The notes beneath the pieces were generated by a model that saw only the letters and a list, made by a program, of their open reading frames with translations, searched no databases and was not told the DNA's origin. The translations under genes and the position numbers were made by a program. A stretch of DNA of 30,165 nt from Bacillota bacterium (lineage in GTDB: Bacteria; Bacillota; Clostridia; Acetivibrionales; DSM-1351). The stretch is from contig JAEWSZ010000004.1 of NCBI GenBank assembly GCA_023397905.1, positions 1-30,165 of the forward strand, written 5' to 3'. Positions 1 through 11,100 of this stretch are shown in pieces. Numbering within the stretch: position 1 is the stretch's first letter; each line of letters begins with the position of its first letter.

Positions 1-1959
1 TCTGATTACTTTGGTTTCCTCCAGCTCCAGAATTTTTGGAGTAGGAATATCCCGCCCTGTGGTCGATAAAGTTGTAAAACTCTTTGTCAGCGACCTGTCG
101 GACATTTTATAGGCATCTGATTGTTCACCCCTGTCTATCGCTTTTGTGGTATACATCTGCAAATAATATGTCTTGTTTGGAAGCAGATATTTGGGATAGC
201 CCTGATCTTCAGCCGGCATTGTTATATCATGGACATCACCCAGGTCATCCACCCACTGGAAAAGATCAAGGCCGTCCAGGGTGTAAATAAGCTTGGATCT
301 GTCCGCCGACTCCGTGACCTGCTTGCAGCTGACATACTTCACCAGCCTGTATTTTACGGGATACTGCCCATACTGCTTCCCATCCGCCTCCAGCATTGGA
401 ACCGGAGTTATGTCCAGATCCTTGGGGCCCACACTGAGTAAAAAGTGAAAGTATATTTCATTGTTGGGATCGCTTATAATCTCATCCCAATTGTTTGGCT
501 TATCCCAGGATATTGTTACATTGGATGTCTTTTCGCCCTGGGGCGCAAGCTCCCCCTGCTCCAATTCTACTCTTATGATGGAAACGTTTTTGGGCACCGG
601 GGTTTTGCTGGTATCATCCTGCATTTTATAGGGCAGGTTCAAGGACTGGATCCTGTCATTTACGGAATCCGACTTGACCACGACCCTGTAGTAAACAATA
701 TTTGCCGGATTGATTCCGTCAATTTGCGTAAAGGCATATTTTGAGTTTCCCGAATTGCTGTCACTGAGTTTTGTTCTGAAGGTCCAGTTTGAATCAACCT
801 TCGATGGCGTATTGCTTGTCTGTATCTCATAATACAGATTCGGCATGTTTACGCTGCCCGCATTAACGCGGTAGACACGCACATAAATCAAATCAAAGGC
901 GTCCTTTGTCAATTGGAAGCGCACAGGCGTATATGTATAGTTATTGACGCCGACCAGTGGATTATTCGTAACGCCCAGCAGCACCGCATCTGAAAACGCA
1001 TTATTGTTGTCATAAAACCATGTGACCATGGTCACCACATAAATGGAACCCGGCCTGATTTCGGGATGGGGCAGTACATACTGCCATTCGTCGGCGCTGG
1101 CCTGGGTTACACCGGTGGGGAGCACGGCTTCTCCGGTATCGTCGTCCCTGTTGTTTTGTATTTCACTCATTGAAGGCACTTGCGTATCGTCATCTTTTGC
1201 CCCCAATGTATAAAAATAGTACTTGCCATTGGCAGCATCCCATTTGACCGAGGAAATCTTATCCTCGTTTCCGTTTCCGGACACCACCGCTTCGTACATG
1301 CGGTCGGGATCAGTTTCGCCCGGTTTACCCCTCACTTCTATGGCGGCCAGGTCTTTAAGCCCTATATTTAAATAAAATCTGAAATCCAGCTTGCTGAGAG
1401 TGGGATCAATCAATTGGAGCATTCCGCTTTTATTTACATACTCCATATTTCCTACGCCATCATAAACCATCGGCATATTCCATGAAATCTTCAACGAGGG
1501 GAATACACCTGTTTCAACGCCTCCGCCCTCTATTGTCACCGGCTGCTGGTCCACCTGTTCGGCATATATTGATATCTTCGGGAGGAAGTACAGCTTGCCT
1601 CCGTAGGTTTGTCCGCTATTGTCGGTCAATGTGACTTCAAAATCATATATAATATCATTCTGGATGTTTGTAATGGTGGCAAGGTTATTTGCCGTATCTA
1701 TCTGCTCCGGTGGAACGGTAATGGTCCGAGCTCCGGAACTGCCGGGTATATGGTATGTAATATTCGCATTGTTTATATTGGACTTGGGATCCCAATGCAG
1801 TTTCAGCGTTCCTGTATTTGCATTGTAATCAGTTGTCTGATTGATATATAAATTCAATGGGAAATCAGCCGCAAAAACCGGCTGAATAACTCCAGACAAT
1901 ATCGGAAACATCATACTGATTATAAGCACCGCAGAGATCAATCTTAATTTAATCTTCAT
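1..1959 (-). CDS. Secreted fibronectin-III-like surface protein, 3' end beyond window
   Basis: The reading frame is open from the ATG at 1959 to base 1 (653 codons) with no stop, so the C-terminus lies outside the window. Residues 1-31 form a clear signal peptide: a basic start (MKIKLRLIS), a hydrophobic core and a VFAAD cleavage region. The mature part is beta-rich and Asn/Asp/Thr-rich. It contains spaced hydrophobic-Trp strands typical of Fn3-like folds (LKLHWDP near residue 55, LKISWNMP near 160, VTISWDKP near 480). No catalytic motif is visible, and no SLH domain occurs in the visible part, although one could follow. An AGGGGG ribosome site at 1971-1976 supports the start. A terminator separates it from the giant SLH gene upstream, so it has its own promoter. 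I infer an exported structural, adhesin or wall-associated protein; the exact role is unknown. Confidence 0.85.
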   Translation of the reverse strand, partial: MKIKLRLISAVLIISMMFPILSGVIQPVFAADFPLNLYINQTTDYNANTGTLKLHWDPKSNINNANITYHIPGSSGARTITVPPEQIDTANNLATITNIQNDIIYDFEVTLTDNSGQTYGGKLYFLPKISIYAEQVDQQPVTIEGGGVETGVFPSLKISWNMPMVYDGVGNMEYVNKSGMLQLIDPTLSKLDFRFYLNIGLKDLAAIEVRGKPGETDPDRMYEAVVSGNGNEDKISSVKWDAANGKYYFYTLGAKDDDTQVPSMSEIQNNRDDDTGEAVLPTGVTQASADEWQYVLPHPEIRPGSIYVVTMVTWFYDNNNAFSDAVLLGVTNNPLVGVNNYTYTPVRFQLTKDAFDLIYVRVYRVNAGSVNMPNLYYEIQTSNTPSKVDSNWTFRTKLSDSNSGNSKYAFTQIDGINPANIVYYRVVVKSDSVNDRIQSLNLPYKMQDDTSKTPVPKNVSIIRVELEQGELAPQGEKTSNVTISWDKPNNWDEIISDPNNEIYFHFLLSVGPKDLDITPVPMLEADGKQYGQYPVKYRLVKYVSCKQVTESADRSKLIYTLDGLDLFQWVDDLGDVHDITMPAEDQGYPKYLLPNKTYYLQMYTTKAIDRGEQSDAYKMSDRSLTKSFTTLSTTGRDIPTPKILELEETKVIR

Positions 1960-2004
1960 AGTAAAAATTACCCCCTGGAGTTAAATACTCGTTTACTAAC
2001 CTAT

Positions 2005-2032
2005 TTATCGGCATTTTGGCATTATTTACTTA
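2005..2032 (-). promoter_or_regulatory. SigD/FliA-like promoter for the left-edge Fn3 gene
   Basis: On the minus strand the sequence reads TAAG, 16 bases, then GCCGATAA. The -10 box (2005-2012) is a full match to the flagellar sigma factor consensus GCCGATAA/T, and the -35 box (2029-2032) matches TAAA at three of four bases. Predicted transcription starts about 40 bases before the ATG at 1959. The same element with the same 16-base spacing precedes the SLH-Fn3 operon at 14265-14292. Confidence 0.55.
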
Positions 2033-2035
2033 TAT

Positions 2036-2064
2036 ATTATACACACTTGTAAAGAAAACGTAAA
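2036..2064 (-). promoter_or_regulatory. Possible sigma-A promoter for the left-edge Fn3 gene
   Basis: TTTACG (2059-2064), a 17-base spacer and a perfect TATAAT (2036-2041) on the minus strand, about 75 bases upstream of the start codon. It sits just upstream of the SigD-like element, so the gene may have two promoters. The region is AT-rich, so a chance match is possible. Confidence 0.4.
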
Positions 2065-2104
2065 AAAGAAAGCACCCGATCTCCAAAATTGAAATCAGGT
2101 GCTT
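2062..2104 (-). terminator. Rho-independent terminator after the giant SLH gene
   Basis: Inverted repeat of 11 bases (2070-2080 and 2094-2104: AAGCACCCGAT / ATCAGGTGCTT, one wobble pair) with a 13-base loop. On the minus strand it is followed by TTCTTTTTT. It lies 78 bases beyond the stop codon at 2182 and separates the giant gene from the next gene. Confidence 0.85.
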
Positions 2105-2181
2105 AAATTATCTCTTATTCAATTATCAGCTATTGGACCAGCCCGGCGGCATGCCATCCCGTGTGGCAGTCAGCCATCTTC

Positions 2182-5100
2182 CTACGGTGTGAAGCTTCCG
2201 GTTATGAACTGAGCTGAGTTGCACGCCTCCGTGGTATTGTCCGCATCCTTAAGCCCCCAGGCCGCATTTACTCTGATTTTATCATTCACTATAATATCCG
2301 TGTCGCTGAAATTATTAAAGCTTATTGTCAGCACTTTATCCGAGGTCCATGTCAGGGTGACATTGGGATTGGCATTGTTGGCCTTTGACCAATTTCTCGC
2401 CGTCTTGCCTGTAGAATTAGTAACTATCAGATAATTGGCAAGGTTGGCCGGAGTTATATTCTTTTGGTTGGTCGCCTGGTCAAATGTTATTATCAGCTTC
2501 TCTCCTGAGGTATTGACCGCCTTGATGCTGGTTATTGCCGGCACGGTGTGGAAGCTTCCTCCCAGCTTACCTGTGGATGTATATGCACCCGAGGTATTGG
2601 TCGAATTCTGTATTGCAGCGCCTGTAGTAACTTCCACCATGTCGCCGATAACAAAGGTTGATCCTGCCATTGAATTAAAGGTAATTGTAAGTACCTTTCC
2701 CGTTGAATTAAATTTACCTGATATCTCAGTTCCCCATTCATGTGGAACACCGGCTGTCGTACCAATATCAAACCAGTCTTTAATCTGCTGGGCAGTCAAA
2801 GCTTGATTGGGCTTATTGGTGTTCTCCTCAAACTCTATTTTTACAGTAGCCTTTGTCGTTCCTTCAGCGGGAGCGGCAGTCACTTTTATAACATTTGCTG
2901 TAAACTGTATTTCCTGCTCCATACTTGCAATCCGTACTGCAGTTGCTTTATGCCTGACCAGCACTTTTTTGGTTCCTGCGAACTCATTTGGTCTTCCTGC
3001 CGCCAATTCGCCGCTTACCCAATTTCCGCCATTGACACTGTATTCATAGTCATCCGAAAGGCCGTTTATTTTGTTTGCAGCATCGTCATAAGTCAGTTCA
3101 GGAGCCTCTCCCTTGCTGGGTATACCATCAACAATCACAGCGTCGGACGGTATTTTCGCATCTCTTCCCGCCGCCGTAGGAGAAGTCGCCGCTGTCCTCA
3201 ATTCCAAATCGCCCGGTACAAAAACAACCCCGGATACCGTTTTATTTGCGCCAAGAGACTTCCATGCCCCGCCGTTAATCCTGAACTCCAGGTTTATATC
3301 CGAATTGTTATAAACCTTTCCGGCCAGAATATCATAGTCGATCAGCGAACTGTCAATCCCTGCGGTACTTCCTTTTCCAAGTGTAATGACCTCAACATGC
3401 GAAGTATCGCTGACCTCTCTGATATAAACCTTTATTTGCAGGTCAGTTTCATTATATACAAAGTTTACATTTGCAGTAGCCGGCGAATTGCATGTTGTCC
3501 AGCTATATCCGTCCAGGCTGTACTGCATCGAAGCATTTGTATTAAGTATGGTATTGTTCGCCAGATCCACATCCACCTTTGTCAAATCCATTGGTGTAGT
3601 CTTGGCCTCAATTATTACTGGTCCGGATAAATTCTTCGCCGTGGAAACATCTTCGCAAACAATATATATATCATAATCCGTCGACGTGTTCAACGGAACG
3701 GAGGCTGTCGTCGATGTTGCCGATTTTGTGATTTTCAGAGTGACATCCGTGTTGACGGTATCGGCAGTAACCGCCTGCGTTACCTTTGCCGAATACGCCT
3801 TTACCTGTTGGCTCGTAGGCGCCGGAGAACCATTTGCCAATGCCACCGCATATATATTTCCCGGTTCATTAATATTTACCGTCAGGCTGATGGAATAATC
3901 AGCCGGTATTGCCTGCATATCGTTAATCTTAGGCGGTTTATTGTCCACCGTCACCGAGGCCACCGCGCTCTTGTTCCCGCAGGCATCTTCCGCATACATA
4001 TAAACCGTGTATCCGGTATTGTCCGTCAAACCGGTCAAATTCAGCGGATATTCCGTATTGGCGTCGGTAACATTCAATGTACCGGAGGTTACCACTGTTG
4101 TATTTGCCGTGCCTGCATTTATCTGATCTGTAGTGGGAGCTATATTTGCAGGATTATACAATACCGCCACATAGTATATGTCCGCGCTGTCATTCAGTTT
4201 TACAGGTATGCTTACATCATCCGCAGCTGTCCAGCTACCGGCTTTGGGATATCCGGAGGAAAACTGTGGTACTACGCCGTCAATAGCTATATTGGACGTT
4301 CCAAGGGAATAGCCTCCTCCTATAGGCGGCAGAGCTTTATTTACAGCTGTGCTTGTGCCTGAGTTGACTACCGTGCCGCTTATGGAACCGCCGGATTTGT
4401 ATTCCAGCAGCGGGTTCCTGTCTCCTGTTGCTACCTTATAGGTAAATACCAGGGTATCAGTCCCGGTACCGCTTGCATAGCTGGCATTCTTGGTGGAAGT
4501 GGAGCCGGATACCGTCTGAAGTGCCAGGGTCGGAGTACTTGAAACGCTCACATTTTTATCAAATTTTACATTAATACTCACGGTATCGCCAAGCTTGTAC
4601 GACTTATTTGATTCTGTGGCGGTAACGCTCACTATTGCTGCCGGAACAATTGTAGTTACCGGAGTTATGGTTACCGTTCCTGTCGACTGAATCCCAAAGG
4701 ATGTCCCAATGGCAGCGCTTGTGGGAACCGTAACCGATATGGTCTGGTTTGCGGCTATGTCATATGTTTCAACAGCAGGGAGTTTGATGGTAACAACATT
4801 TGTTTTTGTTCCTGTCCCCCTGGTTACGCTTCCTCCGCCGTCAACCAGCTTTTGAACCACGCTTGCCCACTGATTGCCCGGATCGGAATCCGCTGTAAGG
4901 CCTCTGACCAATGCTTCCTTGATTGCCGCATTGGAGCCCACATCACTGACCCAGGTAGCGCCGTCCAGTGTGATAACTATTGTTTTATTGCCCGCGTTGA
5001 TGTCAGTTTCCTTGTATGAAGCTGATGTAACAGTCGCCGTGGCCAGGTTTTCTATTGTTATGGTTTTGTCCGAAGGTATATCCTTGTTGCTCACATTGCA

Positions 5101-8100
5101 TTTTGCAGGAATAGTCAGTGTTATCGTCTGGCTCTTGCTGATTTCATAGCTCGGCACCTGAGGGAATACAATAGTCACTGTCGTATCGTCAGTCCTTGTG
5201 ATACCCGGTTGTCCCGGCGCCGAAGCCTGTCCTGCGCCCTTTAATGCAGCTATGACATTTGCCCACATGGTGGAATCAGTTGTACCGTTTAATTTTAAAT
5301 TGTCATACAGGCTGTTTCGCACCGTGGCATTTGCCGCTATATCACTTACCCACTTTCCGTCATTTAAAGTTATTACAAGAGTCTTTCCGCCTGCGGCTAT
5401 ATTGGCCTCCGAAACCGGTGCGGATATCAGCGTACCTGACAGGCTGGCAGAGGTATTCGGTATTTTCAGCATGGCCGCGGTCACTTTTATTTCCTTGTAA
5501 GCGTTGATCTTGCCGTCGCTTTCTACTGCGGCCAGTATCAAATACTGGTTTTCAGCCGCCGGTATATTATCTCCGAATGTGAATGCCTGTAATCCCGGTA
5601 TATTGTCGTTCGTCAATATAACTCCTGCGGAATTGTTCTGTACCACATACTTCAGAGTTGTGCCGGCAGGTACCGTAACCTGAGCCGTATCCAGCTTTGT
5701 TGTGAAATAATCGCTTCCGGGTACGGGTGCTGAGTTTACAACCAGTTCAGCCGGCTTTACCTGTATGCAAACATAGCCCTTTATGCCATTTGTCGATGCT
5801 TCAACGGAATAAAGGATTACATATGTCCCGACCGTCACATTTATATTGGAGCCGAGAACGTAACCGCCAGTGGTATCGCTGACCTTTGTGTTCAATGTGG
5901 GCGGTGTTGTTATGGGATTGTTTGCAATCTGAACCACCCATTTTTCAGTGGTGACTCCCGGAACTCCGACCTTATTGAGGTATGTGAACCTGACCGTACC
6001 GCTGCCGCTGCCGGTCTCCAATCTGTAGTTTTTAGTTTCTTCAAGCAGAACTGCATCTCCCGGATTGATCCTGTCTTCCAGCACCAAGATATTTGCATAG
6101 GCAACTACCTTACTGCTGCTGTCAACCGCTACCAGTACTACATACTGATTTGCTTTGACATTTATATTCTCATAGGATGTCAGCACCTTATAATTTGTAA
6201 AATCAGGACCCGGATCCGTACTGTAGGTTATTGCATCGCCTTTTCCCAGGCTTACCTGCGTATCGCTGACCTTTGCCGCAAAGCCTACAGCTCCCGACAG
6301 CCCGTTCAATGAAACTATGAAGGATACCGTGCCTTTATCCGTTCCCATCTGAGGCCCGGAGTAATTATTGTCAAAAGCAGTAGGGCTTATCTGGGTATCA
6401 TCGGTTATCTGAATGCATTTATACGCAATAACATTTCCCGCGCTGTTCACAGCGGCAAGCACGACAAATTGATTCTTCTGCACCTGTATATTGCCTATGC
6501 TTGACAGTGGGCTTCCAAAATAAGTATCCTGCATAACCGTCTGGGAAGTGCTGTATACCTTTACCGCCCAACCTGCAAAAGTATTGGGCAGGCTTATGGG
6601 GTCGAGCAGCCCAAATTTCGTTGTTCCCGGCTCGCTTCCGGCTACCGGCGCAGAGTAGTTTTTACCTTCTACAAGAGGAGGTGCCTCCTTGGGTTTGATG
6701 CTGCCTGATGAGATCTTCTCCTGGAAGTAAGCTTTGACCTTTCCATCCACTGTTGCAACCACCAACAGCCAGTCGTTTGACTGCACAGGGAAATTGCCGC
6801 TGGCATCAAGCTCAGTGTAATCTGCGGCGTCATCATCAAGATGGGGCAGGGCAAATTGCTGCGCGCCAGTCTTATATTTCCACACCACAGTCCCTGATTC
6901 CTTATCCGGCACATTGGTCTCTATAAGAGTAAATGTAGTCGTACCGTCGTCAGTACCAGCCCTTGGTCCGGTATAATCGGTTGTCTTTTTCAATGCATAT
7001 GCAAACGGAGTCTGAATCCAGTCGGAAATTACCGTTATATCCGCATATGCCTTTATTTTGTGCGCCGATGACGAATCAGTCGCCAGAAGTATGATATGGT
7101 CATTCACATTTACCGTTATATCCGGTTTTGTGGTTTGCGAATAATTGTATCTTATTGCATTTGCAGGAGCGCTGGTATCTATACCAATATTTTCGGTAAG
7201 TCCGGTGGGCTGCACATAGATCATCCACTGTGTCGCGCCGCTCACCAGGCTCAGATCAAGGGCGCTGAACCGTGTTGTACCTTCCGCATAGCCCTTTTCC
7301 AGAGTATAGTTTGTGATTACCTGGGCATCCGACGGTTTTACCTTTGACGAATCAACCAGTATATTGGCATAGGCCTTTATAATTCCGCTTCCGTCCACTG
7401 CCAGCAGCAGTATGTATTTATTTGGAGTGATGGCAATGGTTGCCGTAGTTTCTCCGCTTGTCACCGTAGTAAAACTATACGACAGTGAACTTACAGGTGT
7501 ATTCTGTCCGGGGACAGGGAATGCCGCATCTCCCACGGCGTACATCCATTTCCAGCTGCTATCCGAGCCTGTGATACCTGTAAATGCCAGGTTGGTCAGC
7601 TTGGTTGTTCCCGCTGTACTTCCTATTGAATGGAGGTAGTTAAGCGGTGTCTTAAGCATCTGGAGGCTTATATTGGCTTCCGTCAGCGCAATATTGGCGT
7701 AAGCCTTGATATGCCCTGAATTGTCAGTGGCAAGCAGTATAAAATACTTGCCGGCAGCCGCACTCACACTCTGTCTTGCGGCATATGTATTAAACTCATT
7801 AGCCCCGGTTACCACGCTGCTGTCGTAATCAGGCTCCAATTGAGTACTTGAAATCTTATAGTACCATCTCTGAGCACCGGTTATATTCCAGTTGTCCATG
7901 GTCCCTATCATAGTGGTTCCACCGTCTGAACCCGGCTCCGGCATTGTGTAGTTAAAGCCTATTGGCGTGTCTAAATTTGATTGCAATATCTCAGCCGTCG
8001 GCTGTTTTATCTCCGAGGTATTCAGCGTTTCATCTGCATAAGCCAGAGTCTGGCCGGCAGCATCCACGGCAACCAGCAATATGTGCTGACTGACATGTAC

Positions 8101-11100
8101 GCCGCTGATCTGGTCACCATTATTGCAAACCGTACCGCCCAGTATGCTTCCCAGGTATGGTTTTTCGAACGGCATGTTCGAAATCTTATACTCCCATCTG
8201 GCAAAGGTGCCGGTAATACCGGTTGGCCCTCCGGCCGGAAGGTTCATAATTCTGGTGGAATTTACGTCTGTACCCGGAACAAACCGGTAAGTGCTGAATG
8301 TGGGTGCATCGCCAGGCCTTATTTTTAAAGGATCTACAGCGATATTCTTGTACGCCTTGATTTTACCGTTTTTGTCCGTTGCCAGGAGCACAATCACAGT
8401 ATATGAGCCAGGCATAATGTCGGAATTTGCAATATAATCGCTGAATCCGTTCAGCGTGCTGTCAAGCTGAGGCGCTTCCGTCAATCCCGTATTCTGGACC
8501 TTGATCATAAACTTTTCAGCATCTACCAGGATAGCCGAACCCGTCAGGCTGAGCGAGGAAATTCTGGTTGTAAACTTCGTAGAGCCCATTTCAAGTGCCC
8601 CAATGTTTTCACCCGGTATCTCAGGCGCGCTTGCTCCAAGTATCTGATTGGATTTGATGGTCATGTTTGCATAAGCCTGAATCAGATATTTTGTTCCGTC
8701 GGTCTTTACGCCCACCAGCATCAAGTGCTGTTCTGCCGTAACCGGAATCTTGTTGTTCTGCTCATATTCGGTAAACAGCTTGCCTTCGGTGTAGTACTTT
8801 TCAAAATCTTCTGTAGCGGCATTCAGGCCGGGCTGGACTGAATCCTTTGAAAGAAGTACATACATCCACTTATCTATAGCCATATTTCCTTTATTCAAAT
8901 ATTGTATCTTCGTAGTTCCTATTTCAGGTCCCGCAGCAGGCACACTATAGCTGTTGCCGGCCTGCAGCTTATTTGCCTCAACACTCAGCAGGCTGCCTGC
9001 AGCGATATCGGCGTATGCCATTATTTTATTCTGTGCGTCAACGGCCGCAAGAACTACGTGCTGGCCTGCCAACATGCTGATATCATCGCCTTCGGTGTAG
9101 TTCTGCACTCCCGCACCGGTCAGTACGGAACCGTCAAATACTGTGTTCGGAGCAGTATCCTGGATCTTTATCATCCAGTGATCCACACCGGTATAGCTCA
9201 GAGCGTTAATTCTTACAGCACCCGCTTTGATACCCGGGGCAGGGATATAATTTACCCCTGATTCAAGTACAGCGGCGTCATTCGGCCTTATCCATTCAGG
9301 CTTAACGGTCAGATCCTTGTAAGCCTTGAGCTTATTGTCCTTATCCACCACTACAAGTCTGATCTTCTGGCCTTCGGCAACCATTATATCCTGTCCGGCA
9401 GTGTACGGCAGGTATCCTGCATTGGTCAGATCGTCATCGTACTTCGGCGCTTCAAAGTCCGCATCCTGAACCTTTATCATCCACTTCAGGCCATCGCCGT
9501 CCGTTATTCCCAGCAATGAAAGATTTGTGAGCTTCATGCTTCCGCCTACAGTACCGTATGGTACATCAGGAATCACATAATTGTATTTCTCCATCAGCTC
9601 TCTCAATCTGTCAACGGTAAATACCGCCTTTTCACTGGTTCCCGTAGTGGGCAGCTTCGGACCGTAGCCGTCTGCATCCGCTACAGCCGAGAAGGTATAA
9701 CCCTCTTCTCCCGCCGGAATCACTTTATTATTAAGTGTTATTACAATCGTCTGACCCTGCGGCAGATCCACATTTGTCAGGGATATGGTCTGGCTGTTAG
9801 GCAATTGCGTTGCCACCAGAGCTTTGGCAGCGTCACTGCCTATCTGGACAGTATCGGATGTATTTGCCTGGAAACCGGCCGGCAGCCTGATTATCAGCGT
9901 ACCGTTGGACAAATTGTCTCCGGCGGTATATGTCAATACTATTTTTTCCGCAATTGTACTTGCTTCCCCTGATTCAGGGTCTATCTCAAGTGTTCCCGGA
10001 ACAGTCACGTTGCCGGAAATAACTGTTACATTTATATCCGCAACTTTAGAATTATAGTTTGTATATTGGCCTGTTACATGTATTTTTGTATTACCAACAG
10101 ACACTCCGGTTATTACACCGGTTTTGTCAACTGTTGCTATGGAATTATCTGATGAAATATACGCCAATATACTTTTTTCAGGATTAAGGTTTATAACATC
10201 TACAGTTATTTCCTCACCTTGCTGAAGTGAAATACTGGATGGCACATTAAAACTTACAGTTGGTTTTGTAGGATCAATACTTGTCCCATTAATATAAGCT
10301 ATTATGTTATCTGCAACATACACTCCATTGGGCTTAATATCAATACTAACATTATTAGCATAGACATATGCATCTTTTATAACTCCTGCACCAGTGACTG
10401 TAATTGCAGCATGAGCAACAATATTCATAAGATATGAACCGGATTTCATACTCAAATATGATCCTCCGGATGGAACTTCAAAAGTCAAATCCTCAATAGT
10501 ACCCTTTATAAAATTAATTGTAGAATTATCTCCAATGCTCATTTCACTTATTTTTGAAACATCATTAATATCAATTTTATTTCCTTTTGCATCTTCTTTA
10601 ACAGAAACTTTTCCTATTGTACCCCCATTTAGTTCAATAGTATTCCTTGATGCCAGTATAGTAATGTCCTTTACATCACCCGCTGTCAGAACAAAGCTTG
10701 CTGTGGAATCTTTTGATATATTAATATTATCTGCGTTGCCGTTTAAAATCACATTAAGATTGCAATTATTCAACTCTATATTGCTAAAATCCCCTGCAAG
10801 ATTTGCTGTCTGATTTGCTTCTACTGCGTTAGAGCAGATAACATTTATAAAACCCTTACCACTACTGGTTAATCCAGATTCTGAAAGCTTTCCACCTGAT
10901 TTAATTACAGTTTTCTCAATTGTAGTCGTCCCTTCAGCAACAACATTAACATTACCGGCATATTTCTCAACAATAAGTCCACTGGTAATTTTTGAACTCT
11001 TAATATGTATGCCATTGGGTCCGCCTCCTCTGATAATCATTTTACCCTTAACTGAAACATTATCCAGATTCACGGTACCATCAGATACCCCTTCTCCTAT

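Noticed and set aside
2049..2070. GTAAAGAAAAC / GTAAAAAAGAA, an 11-base-period repeat upstream of the left-edge gene
   Set aside because: A-rich and imperfect, and it overlaps the terminator tail; too weak to compare with the TGTAACAGT pair.
2740..3630. 296-codon plus-strand frame and similar plus-strand frames inside the giant gene
   Set aside because: They are antisense to a continuous 3208-codon gene with clear domains, have no ribosome sites, and their Cys/Arg/Ile-rich composition is typical of shadow frames.
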